A stretch of DNA of 64,000 nt, from assembly GCA_022496185.1 (NCBI GenBank), contig WTXG01000041.1:1-64000 (forward strand), given 5' to 3'. Source of the DNA: Multifurca ochricompacta. Its lineage: Eukaryota > Basidiomycota > Agaricomycetes > Russulales > Russulaceae. Below, piece after piece: positions 34,826 to 47,557 of this stretch (the stretch's first letter is position 1; every line of letters starts with the position of its first letter). A program made the translations under genes and the position numbers. The notes below the pieces were generated by a model. It had not been told where the DNA came from and did no database searches. It saw nothing but the letters and a program-made list of their open reading frames with translations.

Positions 34826-35977
34826 ATGTCTTCGCGCACGTCAGGAAGTGCTACAGCCCTTAGGCGACTCATGACAGAGTATAAACAACTTACTGCAGGC
34901 GGTCTGTCACCTTCATCACTTTCCCACTTTGAACTTAAAAAACTCACCTCATCCCACAGGCTCCCCGGATGGTATGTTCACAGCCGGTGAGCGCTGCTTA
35001 CTTTTACCACGAACACCTTCACCACTCGTCCACTGATAGACTGTTTAGGGCCGATCTCCGAATCTGACTTTTTCACCTGGGAAGCTCTTATCTGTGGACC
35101 AAAGGATACCCCCTTCGTAACTTTTCTCTTTTCCCTTTTTTCTTGTGTTGTGTTGTACTAACTCTGCCTCTCAGGAAGGTGGCGTATTCGCGGCCAAACT
35201 GACATTTGTACGTTCGCTTTTCCACAATTGGTCCGTCACCCCCCTTCTCATCATCATCATCATCATAAACTTCTTTCGTACCGCAGCCATCGGACTACCC
35301 ATTATCCCCTTTCAAGATGAAATTCGACCCTCCCTTGTTCCATCCAAATAGTACGCGGATCTCATCTCATCCTTCTCTAGCTCTAGCCCCGTGTTTGGGG
35401 GCGTTCCTTCTCCCTCCTTCAGCTCTTTCCTTTCCTTTCCTTTCCTTTGGCTTTTATTATGGTAGTATACCCATGATGCTGACGACGGGCGTCTATCCAG
35501 TTTACCCAGACGGCAACGTCTGTATCTCTATCCTTCACACACCCGGTGATGATCCCTTGATGTACGAGCAAGCATCGGAGCGCTGGAGTCCAGTTCAGAG
35601 TGTTGAGAAGGTTCTTCTCAGCGTCATTTCGATGCTTGCTGGTATGTTTTACAGTCCCCCCCCCCCCCCCCCTTTTTTTTTTTTTACGCCCTTGAGCTTA
35701 AAAGCTTGGAACCACTTGACACACACTTGTCAGAACCAAACCTTGAGAGTGGTGCAAATATTGACTGTTGCAAGCTCTATCGGGATAACTATCAGGTCTG
35801 TGTGTGTTCCCCCCCCTTGATGTTTTATCCTATTTTCCCTTTGCACTGTTTGTTGTTGGTTGGTTGTTGGTTTGGACACTTACCCCATCTCGGTTTTTTT
35901 TTTTTTTTTTTTTCCGACGTGTCAGGAATACGAACGGATTGTCCGAGAAACGATCAATCAACAGTTGGGATTGTGAG
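34826..35977 (+). CDS. UBC7: Ubiquitin-conjugating enzyme E2, Ubc7/UBE2G2 type
   Basis: An E2 that, in its family, carries ubiquitin for ER-associated protein degradation with partners such as Cue1 and Hrd1/Gp78. Six or seven exons. The first starts [22 protein letters not shown] (34826). Later ones give [31 protein letters not shown], and the active-site block [12 protein letters not shown] (catalytic Cys about 35519). The acidic loop [10 protein letters not shown] after the active site is the insertion that marks the Ubc7/UBE2G2 class. The last exons give [11 protein letters not shown] and the C-terminal ETINQQLGL. Introns near 35642 and 35891 carry a poly-C/poly-T and a 21-T run before the acceptor. 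Confidence 0.92.
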
Positions 35978-36712
35978 AGCACTACATGCATGCCTAGAAG
36001 TTGTAACTGTCCGCCTTATTTCCACTCATCGTCTTTTCCATATTGTGCGTAATCTTGAGATTTTGAGAAATTGTTATATCAATTTTGCCCACACCCCTCT
36101 CCCCTCCTCCCTGTGTAACGATCACATTCACATCAACCCAGACGCAATTTAGGCCCGCCGCACTAATTTAGTTCCTTTGTCGTCTATTGGGAAAGGACAC
36201 CAAAAAAAAAGTAAGGTTTGATGAGTGCGGACGACGAATATGTCCATCGTCTTGCGCTCCAGCTGGAGCATCACATAGATTCACATTCACAAATGATGCG
36301 CGTGCCTCAGGAGGAGGAAGTTGTAAGAGGGGAGGGAAGAGGGAGAGGGGAGATATATACAGAGAAGACATTCAGCTGACCAAGTGGGGAAGGGACAATG
36401 CAGCGTTGGAGCGCCAATGTGATATTATAAAAAAAAAGTCGTGTATGTGCCGCGGCGTGAGTATTGTATTGCATGCGGTCGGTATTCAAAACAAGCAAGC
36501 TGCTACAATGCAGGTACAGAAATTATATATGTTTAGGGGGGAAAGTAGATAGATTAGGAGGGGGGAAGGGAGGGATAGATATAGATCCGGGCGCCTTAAG
36601 CGTGAATGATGAACGAACGGAACGTGAACACAACCACGGGAGGGTGTTATCCCCATCACCGATCTACCATGCATATGCCTTGGGTTGTGCGGCACCTGTG
36701 AAGCGAGCGCGC
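35978..36712. other. Convergent intergenic region
   Basis: Lies between the tail ends of UBC7 (+) and the lactone oxidase (-). It is purine-rich around 36310-36360 and 36536-36590. No coding exon, RNA gene or repeat family recognised. Confidence 0.4.
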
Positions 36713-38809
36713 TTACGGTCGGGCTTTGAAGACACGCTCACTGAAGCGCGCGCCTGAAGCTCCGAATATGTGCCGTGATATATACTCGTTGCGAAAGACG
36801 CCATCGGGATCGATGTTCTTCAACAGTTCTTGAAACGCTTCAAAGCGCGGGTAAAGCAAGGAAAGAGCGTGTGGTCTTAGGTTGTGTGTCTTTGCCCAAT
36901 GCGGGCGTCCCCCATAATGTGTCGTGATACGCTCGAAGCGCTCAAAGAGAGTGCGATATGGAACATTCAAGTTATAAGGCCTGCGCGTGTGAAGTTTGTG
37001 AGCGATCGCGCGGGAGGGGCAAAGGTGACGCGGACATAGCCGACCTGAACTGTATAATCCCAATCCAACAACTCCGTTGACCGTAGCTAGGGCTCAGCCA
37101 GATGTCATCGGCGTCAGAGAACCGGATCTCGAGGGTGCAATGAGGACGTAGACCGTTGGGATCCAAGAATTCCGAGTCAAACCAATTGGATAATTCACGT
37201 AAACATGATTGAGCTCGTGAATAGGGGACTGCCCATTCGATAGTATATTGTCGGTACTGTGACCGACCCGACCCAATGATGGGTCGTGTGAGCCTGAGCC
37301 TATGACAAAAGTTGAGGGAACGAACCTTGCAATCTACATTGAATAGGTTTAAGCTGTCATCGACAGATGTTGTCTTACCTTTGACGAGCCAGGAAGAGAG
37401 ACGTCCGATCCAGATGTTCAAGGGAGGGATGAAGATACCAATGAAAAGGAGAAATTGGATGACGTGATAACCGATTAGCGAATGCCAGAGCCAACTGGTC
37501 AGGGGATCTTTAGGCTGTTGTTGTTGTTGTTGTTGTTGTTGTTATTTGTTATTTATTATTATTTGTTGTTAAGCCATTGATTTGATTTGATGAGATGAGT
37601 GAATGTCATGGTGATCGGATCGGACCGGATCGGAGTGAATTGTAGAAAAGCAAAAGATGAAAAGATGAAAAGATGAAAAGAAATGAGATGTATGAAATGA
37701 GTATGAAGGAAATACAGTGTGACGCGTGACATGTCACTCACCTCAGTAGTCTTGTTCATCACGCTCAGACGAACGTTACCAGACTGGGGCCACCACCAAA
37801 GTCGAACAAACTCGGCCGAACGAGCGACATCATCGATGCGGTCAATGACGTCATTAAATTTAAATGATTCTTGAACCTCTCTTAGACGAAACGCTGGACT
37901 GACTGCCATACGAATGTCAAGAATGATGCCAGTGCTACCCAAACCACAAAGGGTGGCGAAAAACAGATCGGATTGATGGTCTCTAGAGCAGGTGACCTTT
38001 GTACCGTTGGCGAGGAGTAAGCGCACGGCTTGCACGTGGGTCGAGAGGACCTTATGGTCGATGCCGGTCCCGTGGGTGGCTGTAGTGAGCATACCGGCGA
38101 GAGTCTGGTCGGAGATTGATCCTAGATTAATCATAGCGAGGCCGCGGGCTTCCAGGGCGGCGTGAAGTCGGTGAAGAGTGACACCGCCTTGAGCGTGAAC
38201 ATAGCATTTCTCGGAATTGACCTTGAAGAAGAAGAAGGAAGAATGTCAGATTAGGTACATTCGTGCCTGGAGATAAATCAGTGGTGGGGAAAATAAAAAT
38301 AAAAACGAGGCACGGTGGGTGTGTGAAAAGAAAATAATGAGAAAGGAAAAGGGATGTCGACATCGTCCCGAGCCCCGAGCTTCCGGGGTGTGGGGAGGGG
38401 GAGGGGGAAGAAAGGAAGAGAGAGAGAGAGAGAGGGGGGGGGGAGGTGGGTGGGTGGGGAATAAATATACTCAAATAATAAGATAAGCAGTTTGGCGATG
38501 GCGTACCTCGATGATCTTGTCAAGTCGATTCATCTGAACCATGTAACCTGACGTACACGCGAGATCACTGGGTGAGTGGCCGACCCCAACGGCGCGTACG
38601 GTTTGCCTTTCGCGACGTGCTAGCTCAAGAATGAGCTCTAATTGATATTCGGTCTCTGGTTGGAAAACGGATGAGGGTGTACACCGGAATGTCTGACCCC
38701 AGTTTCGGAAGACGGCAGCGGGAGACGATCTACCGACGGTGATAGCATTTAAGAGGGTATAAAGATGGTCAAGAGGAATATCAGGTGGAGAGTGGGAGAC
38801 AACCGACAT
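36713..38809 (-). CDS. ALO1: D-arabinono-1,4-lactone oxidase
   Basis: A flavoprotein that oxidises D-arabinono-1,4-lactone to D-erythroascorbic acid (the fungal vitamin C analogue), located in the mitochondrial outer membrane in yeast. The first exon (38809-38510) has FRNWGQTFRC and the FAD-binding PCMH region AVGVGHSPSDLACTSGYMV. Exon 2 (about 38225-37740) contains ATHGTGIDHK. A membrane-like segment (HVIQFLLFIGIFIPPLNIWI, about 37430) follows. The C-terminal ALO domain (37260-36713) has RPHCTLEIRF, GGRPHWAKTHNL and DPDGVFRNEYISRHIFG. At least four introns; the one at about 37505-37740 holds a (TTG)n run. Plant L-galactono- and animal gulonolactone oxidases are relatives; fungal context favours ALO. 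Confidence 0.9.
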
Positions 38810-39028
38810 AGTGTAAAGATGATGCTGAGCACTCTTGAAGAAACGTTAAGAAAGGAGGGGTTTTATAGAATTTATTTTTTGTTGTTTAGTTTATCTTTTT
38901 TTTTTTTGATATTTTTTTTTTTTTTTTTTGTTTGTTTCACTTTTCTGCCTCCTTGCCTGCTGAGTTGAAAGGGGGAGGAGTGGGAGTAAGCTTGACGCGT
39001 GTACACGCGCATCATTATTATCATCATT

Positions 39029-39059
<31 letters not shown>

Positions 39060-39616
39060 ATAGTCTCGGATGTGGCCCCGATCAATTGCGGCAATCTGCA
39101 GTGAATGAGCCAAGGAGATGGGATGAAAGGGGAGGGGGGACGTGGACGTGGACGTGGGCGTGGGCATGGGCGGCGTGGGCGTGGGCGTGGATGCCCATAT
39201 AATCTTTATTTTTATTTATTTTTTATTTTTTATTTTTATTTATTAAATTTATTTTAGTTTAATTTCAAAAAAAATAAATTTCTGTGCCATCTGCCATCCC
39301 ATCTTTTTACCATCTTTTGTGCCATCTTTGCCATCTTTCGCCATCTTGGCCATCCGGGCTATTCCCTTTCTCCTTCCTCGGCCACATCCGGTCGTTTAAC
39401 CCGGTCTTTGTCAATTTCCGGGTTCATGGCCAATCAAGATCCCTCTCTTTTTAGTTTCGAGTCCCAAATGGTTAACTGTGAAATCGGAATCGGATTCCCG
39501 AAATGTAATGTAATTGTAATTGTAATTGTAATGTTGATGTTGTAATGTAGTAAACGACAACCGACCACGACACCGACACGACACGACACTCACTTATCTC
39601 ACAATTCACAATTCAC

Positions 39617-39648
<32 letters not shown>

Positions 39649-40572
39649 TCCCTCCTTCCTTCCTTCCTTCTTTCCTTCTTTCCTTCTTCTTCTTATTCCA
39701 CTTTTACTTTCACTTTCCCTCTTCTATTTCTATCATCGGCACTCATCTTTGGCACCGGCCAACCGACTGTGAACCGGGCGGATACAAATGTGCTATCTCA
39801 GGGGGGGGGAAAGAGGTGGTGGCACTACTCCGCCTTACCCACCGAACACCGAACCTAACATCACTCTTTTTTTTTTCCTTTTTTTGTTTTTGTTTTTTTG
39901 AATCACCGCCGAGCTACTCATAAACTAAATCCGATAAGAGAGATTTTAAATAAATAAAAATAAAAAAAAGTGTCGCGCGATTGTCCGCCTTTACCAGACT
40001 CCGGAGTGCGAAACTATATACCGATCCGCGGGGCCTGTGAATGAGTGGTTCCGGTGCGGTACACCCACACCCACACCCACACCCACACCCACACCATCCC
40101 CACCGCCATCCCCATCCATCAACAACTGTCTACAAGTGGCGCCACATGGCACCCGGCTACCAGTTACCAGTTACTGGTCTGGTTAGCCTAATAACTAATA
40201 ACTAAACTAATAATTAATGGTCCCTGTGTCAATTATCTCTCTCCCGTTCTTTTCTCCCGTCCTTCCCGTCCCCTCTCATTTATCCAGTTCTAGTTCAACG
40301 TGCGGTCGCGGGTCGGGTCATGTCATCACAACGTTGCATTTCTCTCACCTCACTTTGGGCTGCAAATTCAATGCCAGTTATAAAGTCCGCTGACAACAAC
40401 CCCAAACCCAAACCCAAATAAACACAAGAATCTCGTCCTCATCTCATCTTTATCTTTATCTTTCTTTCTTGTCTTTCTTTCTTTCTTTTCTTTTCTTTTC
40501 TTTTCTTTCAAAGGAAGGGTCCGAGAGATAAAGCAACTGATTTGAATTCGCCCTGAACTGAGTCTCATCACC
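38810..40572. other. Microsatellite-rich intergenic region, no gene seen
   Basis: Upstream of ALO1 and downstream of the Hsp70-like gene. It contains poly-T (38897-38930), ATC/ATT trinucleotides (39011-39059), a GTGGGC/GTGGAC array (39139-39190), AT-only sequence (39200-39265), CTTT then CCTT tetranucleotides (39617-39685), CCCACA hexamers (40061-40095) and TTTTC runs (40440-40510). The apparent poly-Met, poly-Asp or poly-Ile ORFs are translations of these repeats. Confidence 0.7.
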
Positions 40573-43500
40573 TCAATACAGCATATCAAATACAACCCGT
40601 CCCCATTCGCGCTCCTCGTAGAGCAAGATCCCGCGGACTTCTGCTCCATCCAATTCGAGACCCAGTTCAAAATCTGTGTTCATTTGTCGTCAATCATGTG
40701 AACGTCACAAAAAAATAAAAATAAAACAAATAAAAAATCCCATTTAGCTCAGATAAACGTACCCGTATAGAATCCATTCTGCGTGGGCATGCTTGCATTC
40801 TCTTGGAAGGATGGCAATGAACCGATATCCACAGTCCATTTGCATAGTTCCACCGTCTCGCCCTTGAGGAATTAAACACAATCAGATTTACTAACCATCA
40901 CTCTTCTATCTCTCGGGGTCAGCCGCACGCACTTCATCAGTATAACGCATGATCTTGTCGGCGTCCGATGTATACATCGTGGCCACAAAAATGCGGTCTG
41001 TAGTGACCATCGTGAGTATTGGTCGAATCGAACTCTCCCGTCCCTCCCCAATTACAATTACAATTGGTTATACCTACCGTTAGGTGTCTGCGAAAATTTA
41101 CTTCCCGAGCGATTGTTATTTTTTTTATTTTTTTTACCCCATCGCGATGTATTCACTCACCAGAACTTTGTCTTGATCTTCTGGCTAGAGGAGAGGAGAG
41201 AGAAGAGGGATAAGTGATTAAAAAATAGTGAATTAAATTAATTCAGACCACACCAACCCTTTGCGTAGAATGGCACCTTTCGCAACCAAATACTGAAGTC
41301 TACGAAAACAGTCAAAAAAAATCGGTTTGTTTTCACGGGAGTGAAAAAATAAAAATAAAAATAAAAATAGTTTCACCTGTTTTCGCAAATAGCAACGCCA
41401 GCGTTATTCTGGGAGACATATGCGGGACGCTTCATGAAATCTTCCGGTTCCGCAGGTAATTTAACCTCAATACGATTATTAGCGCGGAACTGAACTGCAT
41501 ACGTAATGCCGTCCATCCTCAGCTCACCTTCATCATGTATGACCGAGGTGCGACCACGGAAGATACGAGAGGACGGCGCGCTAGGCCGTACTGTGCCGCG
41601 CCACGCGCCGTAGCTGTATCGGCGTCCGAGGGGCGCGCAATGACCTTGACTCGTCTCCCGAATTGTTCCTAGGCGCAAAAAGGTCACATTCAGAAACATT
41701 CCCCAGGTACATGCAAAATGTTTGGTGTTGCCACCGACTTCAACTCTCTTGAATAAGTATCCACTTCCGGAGAAGCCTCCTACCAAAAGTAGGGCATCAA
41801 TCCGTGATTGACCTTCTTCATTTGTTCTTCAATGAGTTCTAGTGCCTGTGTACCAGAGCCAAAGTTTAGTCGAACTACCACACACACAATACACGTAATG
41901 GCCTCCTAGCACGAGCACGAGCACGGGCCAGATGGCAAAAAGAAGTCTGAGAGGTGCCACACCTGGTTTACGACAGGGTCAAACACTTCTCGCCGAAGAA
42001 GATTCCCCGGAATAGAAAGCTCTCCATTGAATAAGCCAACGTGAGGGTCATCTGGGTCTTCCACATTAAGCACGTAAAATTGAACATTGATCCTACAGAC
42101 AAGTCTCCATTCATCAGTTCGGAGAGAACACAGCAGACTAAAAGGATGATTGCCCCGTACCGTCATCCATCTCGCCCCTGTAAGCAAGCTTCTCCGTTTC
42201 ACTGAAAGCATGCATGAAATAGGCCAGACTTGCAGCATCCAGATGCGCGGGATGGTCGGCGAGCAGTGTTCGAACGAGTTCGCGGAAGCGCAAATCAAGG
42301 AATAAAGAACCACAGTTGGCCCCAGAACGCGCACACATCTCTGCTATCTCGAGGGTGGCCAGCTGACCCAGAATCTGATAAACTGCAAGATCCTGAGGCG
42401 GCACCATAACCAAAACCGTCAGACGCACAAGGTGGTCTAAAAATAGTTACTGAGACGTACAACAGTGCCACCTCCAGCGTCACAGATCATGAATGTTTGA
42501 CTGGGCTTCAGTTTGTGAAGGTCGGTTAAATGCGCACAATGCACTGCCGCCGCCTCAGGTTCTCTGATGTTACAGAACGAGCGAATGATACATTCAATAG
42601 ATGGGATGTGAGCGTGAATAGAAAGAAGCATACGTAATGATGTGAAGCCGGTCTCGCCAGTCCCGGTCTCGCGCTCCCACTGAACGGACGAGACCAGCGG
42701 TGATCGCTGCATCACGCATCATTTCACACCCTCTGGCATCCCAGGCAGCAGGAACCGTCAGCCAGACATCAGCCGAATCTAAACGAAAAGAAAAGAAAAA
42801 AGTGTTCATAACCTCAAGGATGAGCGCATTTTCTTTTTTTTTTTTTTTTCTTTTCATCTCACTCACCAAGGTCCGCAACGACGCCGATCTCGCGGGTTAT
42901 CTGCTCTTTTGCGTATTCCCACATGCAATACAGGAAATCGACGATGAGATGAATGGGCTTCTTTCCGGGCTGTATGAAGAGGCGCGTTAGCTCACACGAT
43001 CGTCGACGACGAGTATTTCCTTACTGGCAACGGAGGTAATCGTGGGTCGACCGCGCTCTGATCTCGAAGTGCATGAGGTTCGAGGAAGAGCTTGAACCTG
43101 TAAACGCATTTGAGCCCTTGGAAACGAATGAAATAAAAAATAAAAAATAAAAAAAGGAAAAATAAAATAAAATAAATAAAAAAACAGGCCCCACGATCTT
43201 ACCATTCACACTTGATAGATCCGGGGACTGGGTTGGCATTTTTGGCCTCCAAGCCCCATGCAAGAACCTGCCCACGTTCATCGTATACAATACAGGTGGG
43301 AACTTTCCTAAAAGTCTCCATTGAACCAGGCCAATGAAGGATCTGCTGTACCTTCCCAGCGGCGATGCGCGATGAGCCATACGCCTGAAACACATGATTC
43401 ATTCAACCTTCTGGATCCAGAAAATTTGTGAGGTGCGGATAAACTCACAACACCAGAAAAAGTAGTTCCTAGACCATAGTTGTCAGTTCGAGCTCAGTAG

Positions 43501-43973
43501 GGTGTATTGCCAAGAGCGCGACGCGCACCAAAATCTATGGAAACCGACACTTTTCCTTCGTCCATGGACGAGTTAGAAAGGGGCGCAGATGATTGATATG
43601 TGGAGAGCAAATTGGGGTTCCCAGAGGCAGGATGGGAAGGACTAGGGCGTCGCAACGGGCTCAAGGAACCCGTCACGTCAACGGTTGAGTTTTGGTTGAA
43701 CGCACCAAACTGAGGAGCTATTGGGGGTGGAGAAGGCGCAGCTGAGCCATGTGTTGTGGACGATGGCGGTGGTGGAGATTGGTTTCCATTGACCCGGAAT
43801 AAGGAGTGTGTTGCTGGAGGAGGGGAGATACTGGGAGGATGAAATGACGACTTCTCGGTAAAAGGACTGATCCCTGGGTGAGCAGTGGGTTGATGAGTGA
43901 TGGGAAATGGCTGGAGCGTGCCAATGGGGGCGCTCTTGGTATTTGGTGAGCGAGAAGTTCCACAACACGACAT
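40573..43973 (-). CDS. HSPA12-like Hsp70 family protein
   Basis: An actin-type ATPase fold protein of the HSPA12-like branch of Hsp70, expanded in mushrooms-type fungi; its clients are unknown. Exon 1 starts at 43973 with about 150 Pro/Ser-rich residues, ending VSVSIDFG. An intron of about 55 bp joins this to TTFSGV, restoring the phosphate-1 motif DFGTTFSG. Downstream: AYGSSRIAAGKVQQILHWPG, TVPAAWDARGCEMMRDAA (about 42750), the connect/phosphate-2 region MICDAGGGTV (about 42475), the adenosine motif VGGFSGSGYLFKRV (about 41765), and an end at VVFDMLY (40573). There is no peptide-binding domain of the classical Hsp70 kind. About ten introns. The disordered N-terminal extension is unusual for the family. 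Confidence 0.82.
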
Positions 43974-45582
43974 CGTTCACGACGGACTGACTGGCGGTGT
44001 AAGCACACTGGTGGGAGCCCGTTGGTCCTTGGTGGTGGTGGGTGGTGAGTGCACAGCTGCACGATGAACACGCGCCGTCGCGCCGTTAATAGCAATAGCC
44101 GCGCGCACATGTCATCTCATCTCATACTCCCCCTTACCCTCCCTACGTCAGAATTGGAGAATCATTTAATGCATGTATTGCAGGGCATTCTAAATAGATG
44201 GTTGAGTCGCACAATATACTCTGACCCGATTTCAGTTGATAAATGCAACCTTTTTGGTGTGTCCATCTTCTGCTTGTTAGAAGGGTCGTATGTATGTACA
44301 GGTGCCTCCAGAGATACAGTAATTGTAATAATGAACCAAAAATTTTTATGAGACGTTACAAATGCCCACCGTCACGAGAAGGAAGGAAAGCTTATCCAAG
44401 TCGTTGGCCGTATAGTGGGCTCGCGAGTGTCCCGGAGCTCAGTCAAATGCCTTATCCGATTCCCGGTGAGGGTGTTATCGACCACATCATGCTGACTGAA
44501 TCGGTAGAATGCGGGCATACTTTTTTGGGCTAAGGCAACAAGATGGCCGAGAGATAAGATAGATGTTATAAGTCGCAGAAACGACCGTGGGCAGGGGAGG
44601 AGGAGCCTTAGTAACAGCAGCTGCGAGGGTGACATAACGTCCACATGATCGTTCGAGTGATCTTGCAATGAACTGACTGGAAAGACGCGTGACGAGACCG
44701 AAAAATGGCGTTGTTCCACAGGAGGTTAGAGAAGCGAGGTGCACGGATTTCGCAATGTCAGAGGGAGTGCGTTAACGGGCATAACACCCCTGTGCGCAAT
44801 ATGTCCAGGAGCGAGATAGAGCGCCACCGACATGTGAGACCTGGTGAGGAGGGAAAGCAAGAACCGAGAATTTTCATCTTCATCTTCATCTTCTGGACTG
44901 AAGCAGAAAAGAGATATCCGAGGGTTCATCCGATACTTCCATCTCGTTCGTAGAACCGCGAACCACCTCTGGGCGGGTATCTCTTCAACGACAAGCTTCC
45001 AAATGGGAAAAACTAGGTCAAGTGAGCAGCATCCGTATCGATAGGCGACTTCCTGAACCTTGAGGACGGAGTACTGGACCAAGATGGAAATAACGCTTAC
45101 CATCATCAATCATCGAAAACATAAATATGATGTAAAAGCAGAACTCATCAGGCAGGCAGTCAAGAACTTCTGGCAGAATTTTTGGTCGAGGCTGACCGGC
45201 TTCAATGACAAGTTGGGTTGACAACCACTAAGGCAGAAACACGCATACGCAGTAGAACGAACGAATGAATGAACGACGAACGAACGAACGAACAAATCGA
45301 AGTCGCCATAACCGTTCCGAAACAGAATGCAACACCGACGTTTGAAGCGGCGTCCTAACAGATCGGATCACGACACACCCGTAGGGGCATGACAGGAGTG
45401 GACTACAAGTTTCGCCGCTGTCGTGACTGGTGAGTATTGTATCGAAGTCGAAGGTGGTAGAAAGAAAAGAAAAGAACGGCCGATGCCATATGAAAGTCCG
45501 CACGCTTGAATTGAATTTCAAAGGGACTGAGGCAGATTTCCAAATCCAAATCCAAAATAATCCAAATCCAAATCATAAATTT

Positions 45583-45614
<32 letters not shown>

Positions 45615-45783
45615 TATCAATGAGACGAGACGAGTTCTCAAGTTCAAGTTCAAGTTGCGAGGAGGAGGAGACCAAACTGCCGGCTGCCCGGGAAGGGCCA
45701 CGTGCACGGTTTATAATAACAAATAATGACATTACATTGCAAAACGAACAACGCGAACACTGACATTGACATTGACACTGACA
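43974..45783. other. Intergenic stretch, no recognised gene
   Basis: Holds the promoter of the Hsp70-like gene at its left. Several open frames of 80-127 codons (for example 44726-45109 minus) have no recognisable domain and no splice pattern. A GAAC/GAAT tetranucleotide run lies at 45254-45295, CCAAAT words at 45540-45575, and an ATC array at 45588-45618. Nothing else seen. Confidence 0.4.
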
Positions 45784-46178
45784 ATGTCGATAAACCATCT
45801 CAAGAATGCACAGCAGCGGCTTCGTCATATCGCCGCAGAATGGCCAGCAGACCCTCTTCGTCCAAACCTTCAGTTGAAGACATTCCTTTCCGCTCTTTCC
45901 GACCATCCGGCGTTATCTGCTAGGGCCGTGGCTGCGACCAACGCACTCCAAATGAACCGAGTATCATGTCAGGTCAGTCAGCGCGAAATATACATACGTG
46001 CGTTTAATATCACGGCTGTAAATCACCGCCTTCTGGAAATTTCTAGATCCCTGTTCAGACAACCGTGATGAGACCCGCTTCAATGCCGCAACATTATGTC
46101 CGGCTAAAGGAGGGTTATGAAAAGAGTCTCAAAGGAATTGGGAGACCTTGGTGGAAGATCTTCTTCGGTGTATGGTAG
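45784..46178 (+). CDS. Small basic protein, possible mitochondrial Cbp6/UQCC2-like factor
   Basis: Two exons, 45784-45972 and 46047-46178, with a clean 74-bp intron (GTCAGT...TTTCTAG), give a 106-aa protein. It starts MSINHLKNAQQRLRHIAAEW and ends in the distinctive KGIGRPWWKIFFGVW. The length, the LRxIAxEWPxDPLRP-type start and the aromatic end suggest a short helical mitochondrial protein. The beginning resembles UQCC2/Cbp6, chaperones needed to make cytochrome b of complex III. That assignment is a weak resemblance, not proof. The ORF alone would be missed by length filters because its second exon is only 43 codons. The exon structure and tail are the main support. Confidence 0.6.
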
Positions 46179-47557
46179 TAAAAAAAAAAAAAAAACACCT
46201 GTCCTACCTGCGCCTGTTTGCGCAGCAACTTTTAATTAGTTATGATGAGTGTGTGCGCGTACATCGGCGACGACCAGATGGCAAGGGCCCCTTGGCGGAG
46301 TGATGAAGTTCGGCCTTTCCACTCCTGTAAGTGTAAGATGAAGACGGCCTTTTCCAATTTGGCGGTGCCGCAGGCTCAGCCAGGCATACGCCGAGCGAGT
46401 GCGACGACTGACATGTACAATATATAATAATACATCTAAGACGGTAAGACGGTATTGATGGATGGAAGCAATGATATAATGATATAATGATATCAATATA
46501 GTACCGTCTCTACGGACTTGTAGCATTGGTTACGCCCCCAGATCGGAGGCGTGGCACGGTTGGTAAGTCATCATCAACAAAAGGGATCGTTATAATTCAT
46601 TCGATCCTTGCTGATGGTGGAGCGCCCACTGCTTGGGACAGGGACTAAGGTGAAAATAAACAAACGAAAAGACACAGACGCGGTCAAGGTCACCCATATG
46701 ACCATGTGCATTAATTGGCACCACGCGGTGATTCCGTACCATACCCATACCAGCAAACCAAACCAAAGTAAAAAAAGTAACAGTAACCCGCCCCGACAAA
46801 TGCACGAGCGGCGAGCGGCGAGTAGATCCCGTCTATAAGGGGTGACATCCCTTCAAGGGAGGATAGATGAAAGGGGTCAGCGTGAGAGCGAAAAGACGCA
46901 ATGCCGGAGAACTCGAAGATTTTGACCAAGAAAGGTGGCACTAGTACCAGGACCAGGAGAAGTGTTCAGCATCCGTCGTCGTTTTTATTTCACTGGCACT
47001 GGCACTTGGCACTGGCACTGGCGCTGGTACTTCCGACGCCGCAACACAAAACTGCACGGCCTTCAGGGTTCTGAGTTAGAGTGAGACTACCCAACCCAAG
47101 TAAACTTTAGAGAAATGAAAATGAAAATGAAACTAAACGAAAAAACGAAAAAGGGGACGTACGGTCAACTCTAGTCAAGATCAAGATCATCGGCATAGCA
47201 CAGGAAGCCGCAATTAAATTATTTCCATTTTCATCGACTCATCGGCGGTGGTAAGGCGGCATGATTCATCCCAAACTCCATAACATTTGTTGTGCCTTGA
47301 AATAGCGGCTCTGCAGTCGTCCATGAACGGAATCATCACATCATCAACATCGGAAACTTTCACTTTCATTTAGTATAGCTGCTCCCCCAAGGTTGGTGGC
47401 GCGTTCACATTGACGGCTCATGTCACGACTACACCTTTTTATCAATTTATTTATCTGGATGCAACTAAAAAAAACGTGGCTGGTTTAAGTTAGGTGTAGG
47501 CTGAAGCATAGAGTACCTACCGGGTTACCATCAACAGGGTGGATATCGCCAAAAGGT
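46179..47557. other. Intergenic stretch, no recognised gene
   Basis: A few ORFs of 60-96 codons without domain or splice support. It contains a CACTGG/CACTTGG repeat (about 46994-47032) and a GAAAAT run near 47115. No RNA gene recognised. Confidence 0.4.

Noticed and set aside
38872..39202. ORFs with poly-Met, poly-Ile or poly-Asp runs
   Set aside because: They are six-frame translations of the ATC/ATT microsatellite; no splice sites, no second exon and no domain.
45403..45906. A 167-codon minus-strand ORF with poly-Asp
   Set aside because: It spans an ATC array and lies opposite the start of the small two-exon gene; composition is that of the repeat.
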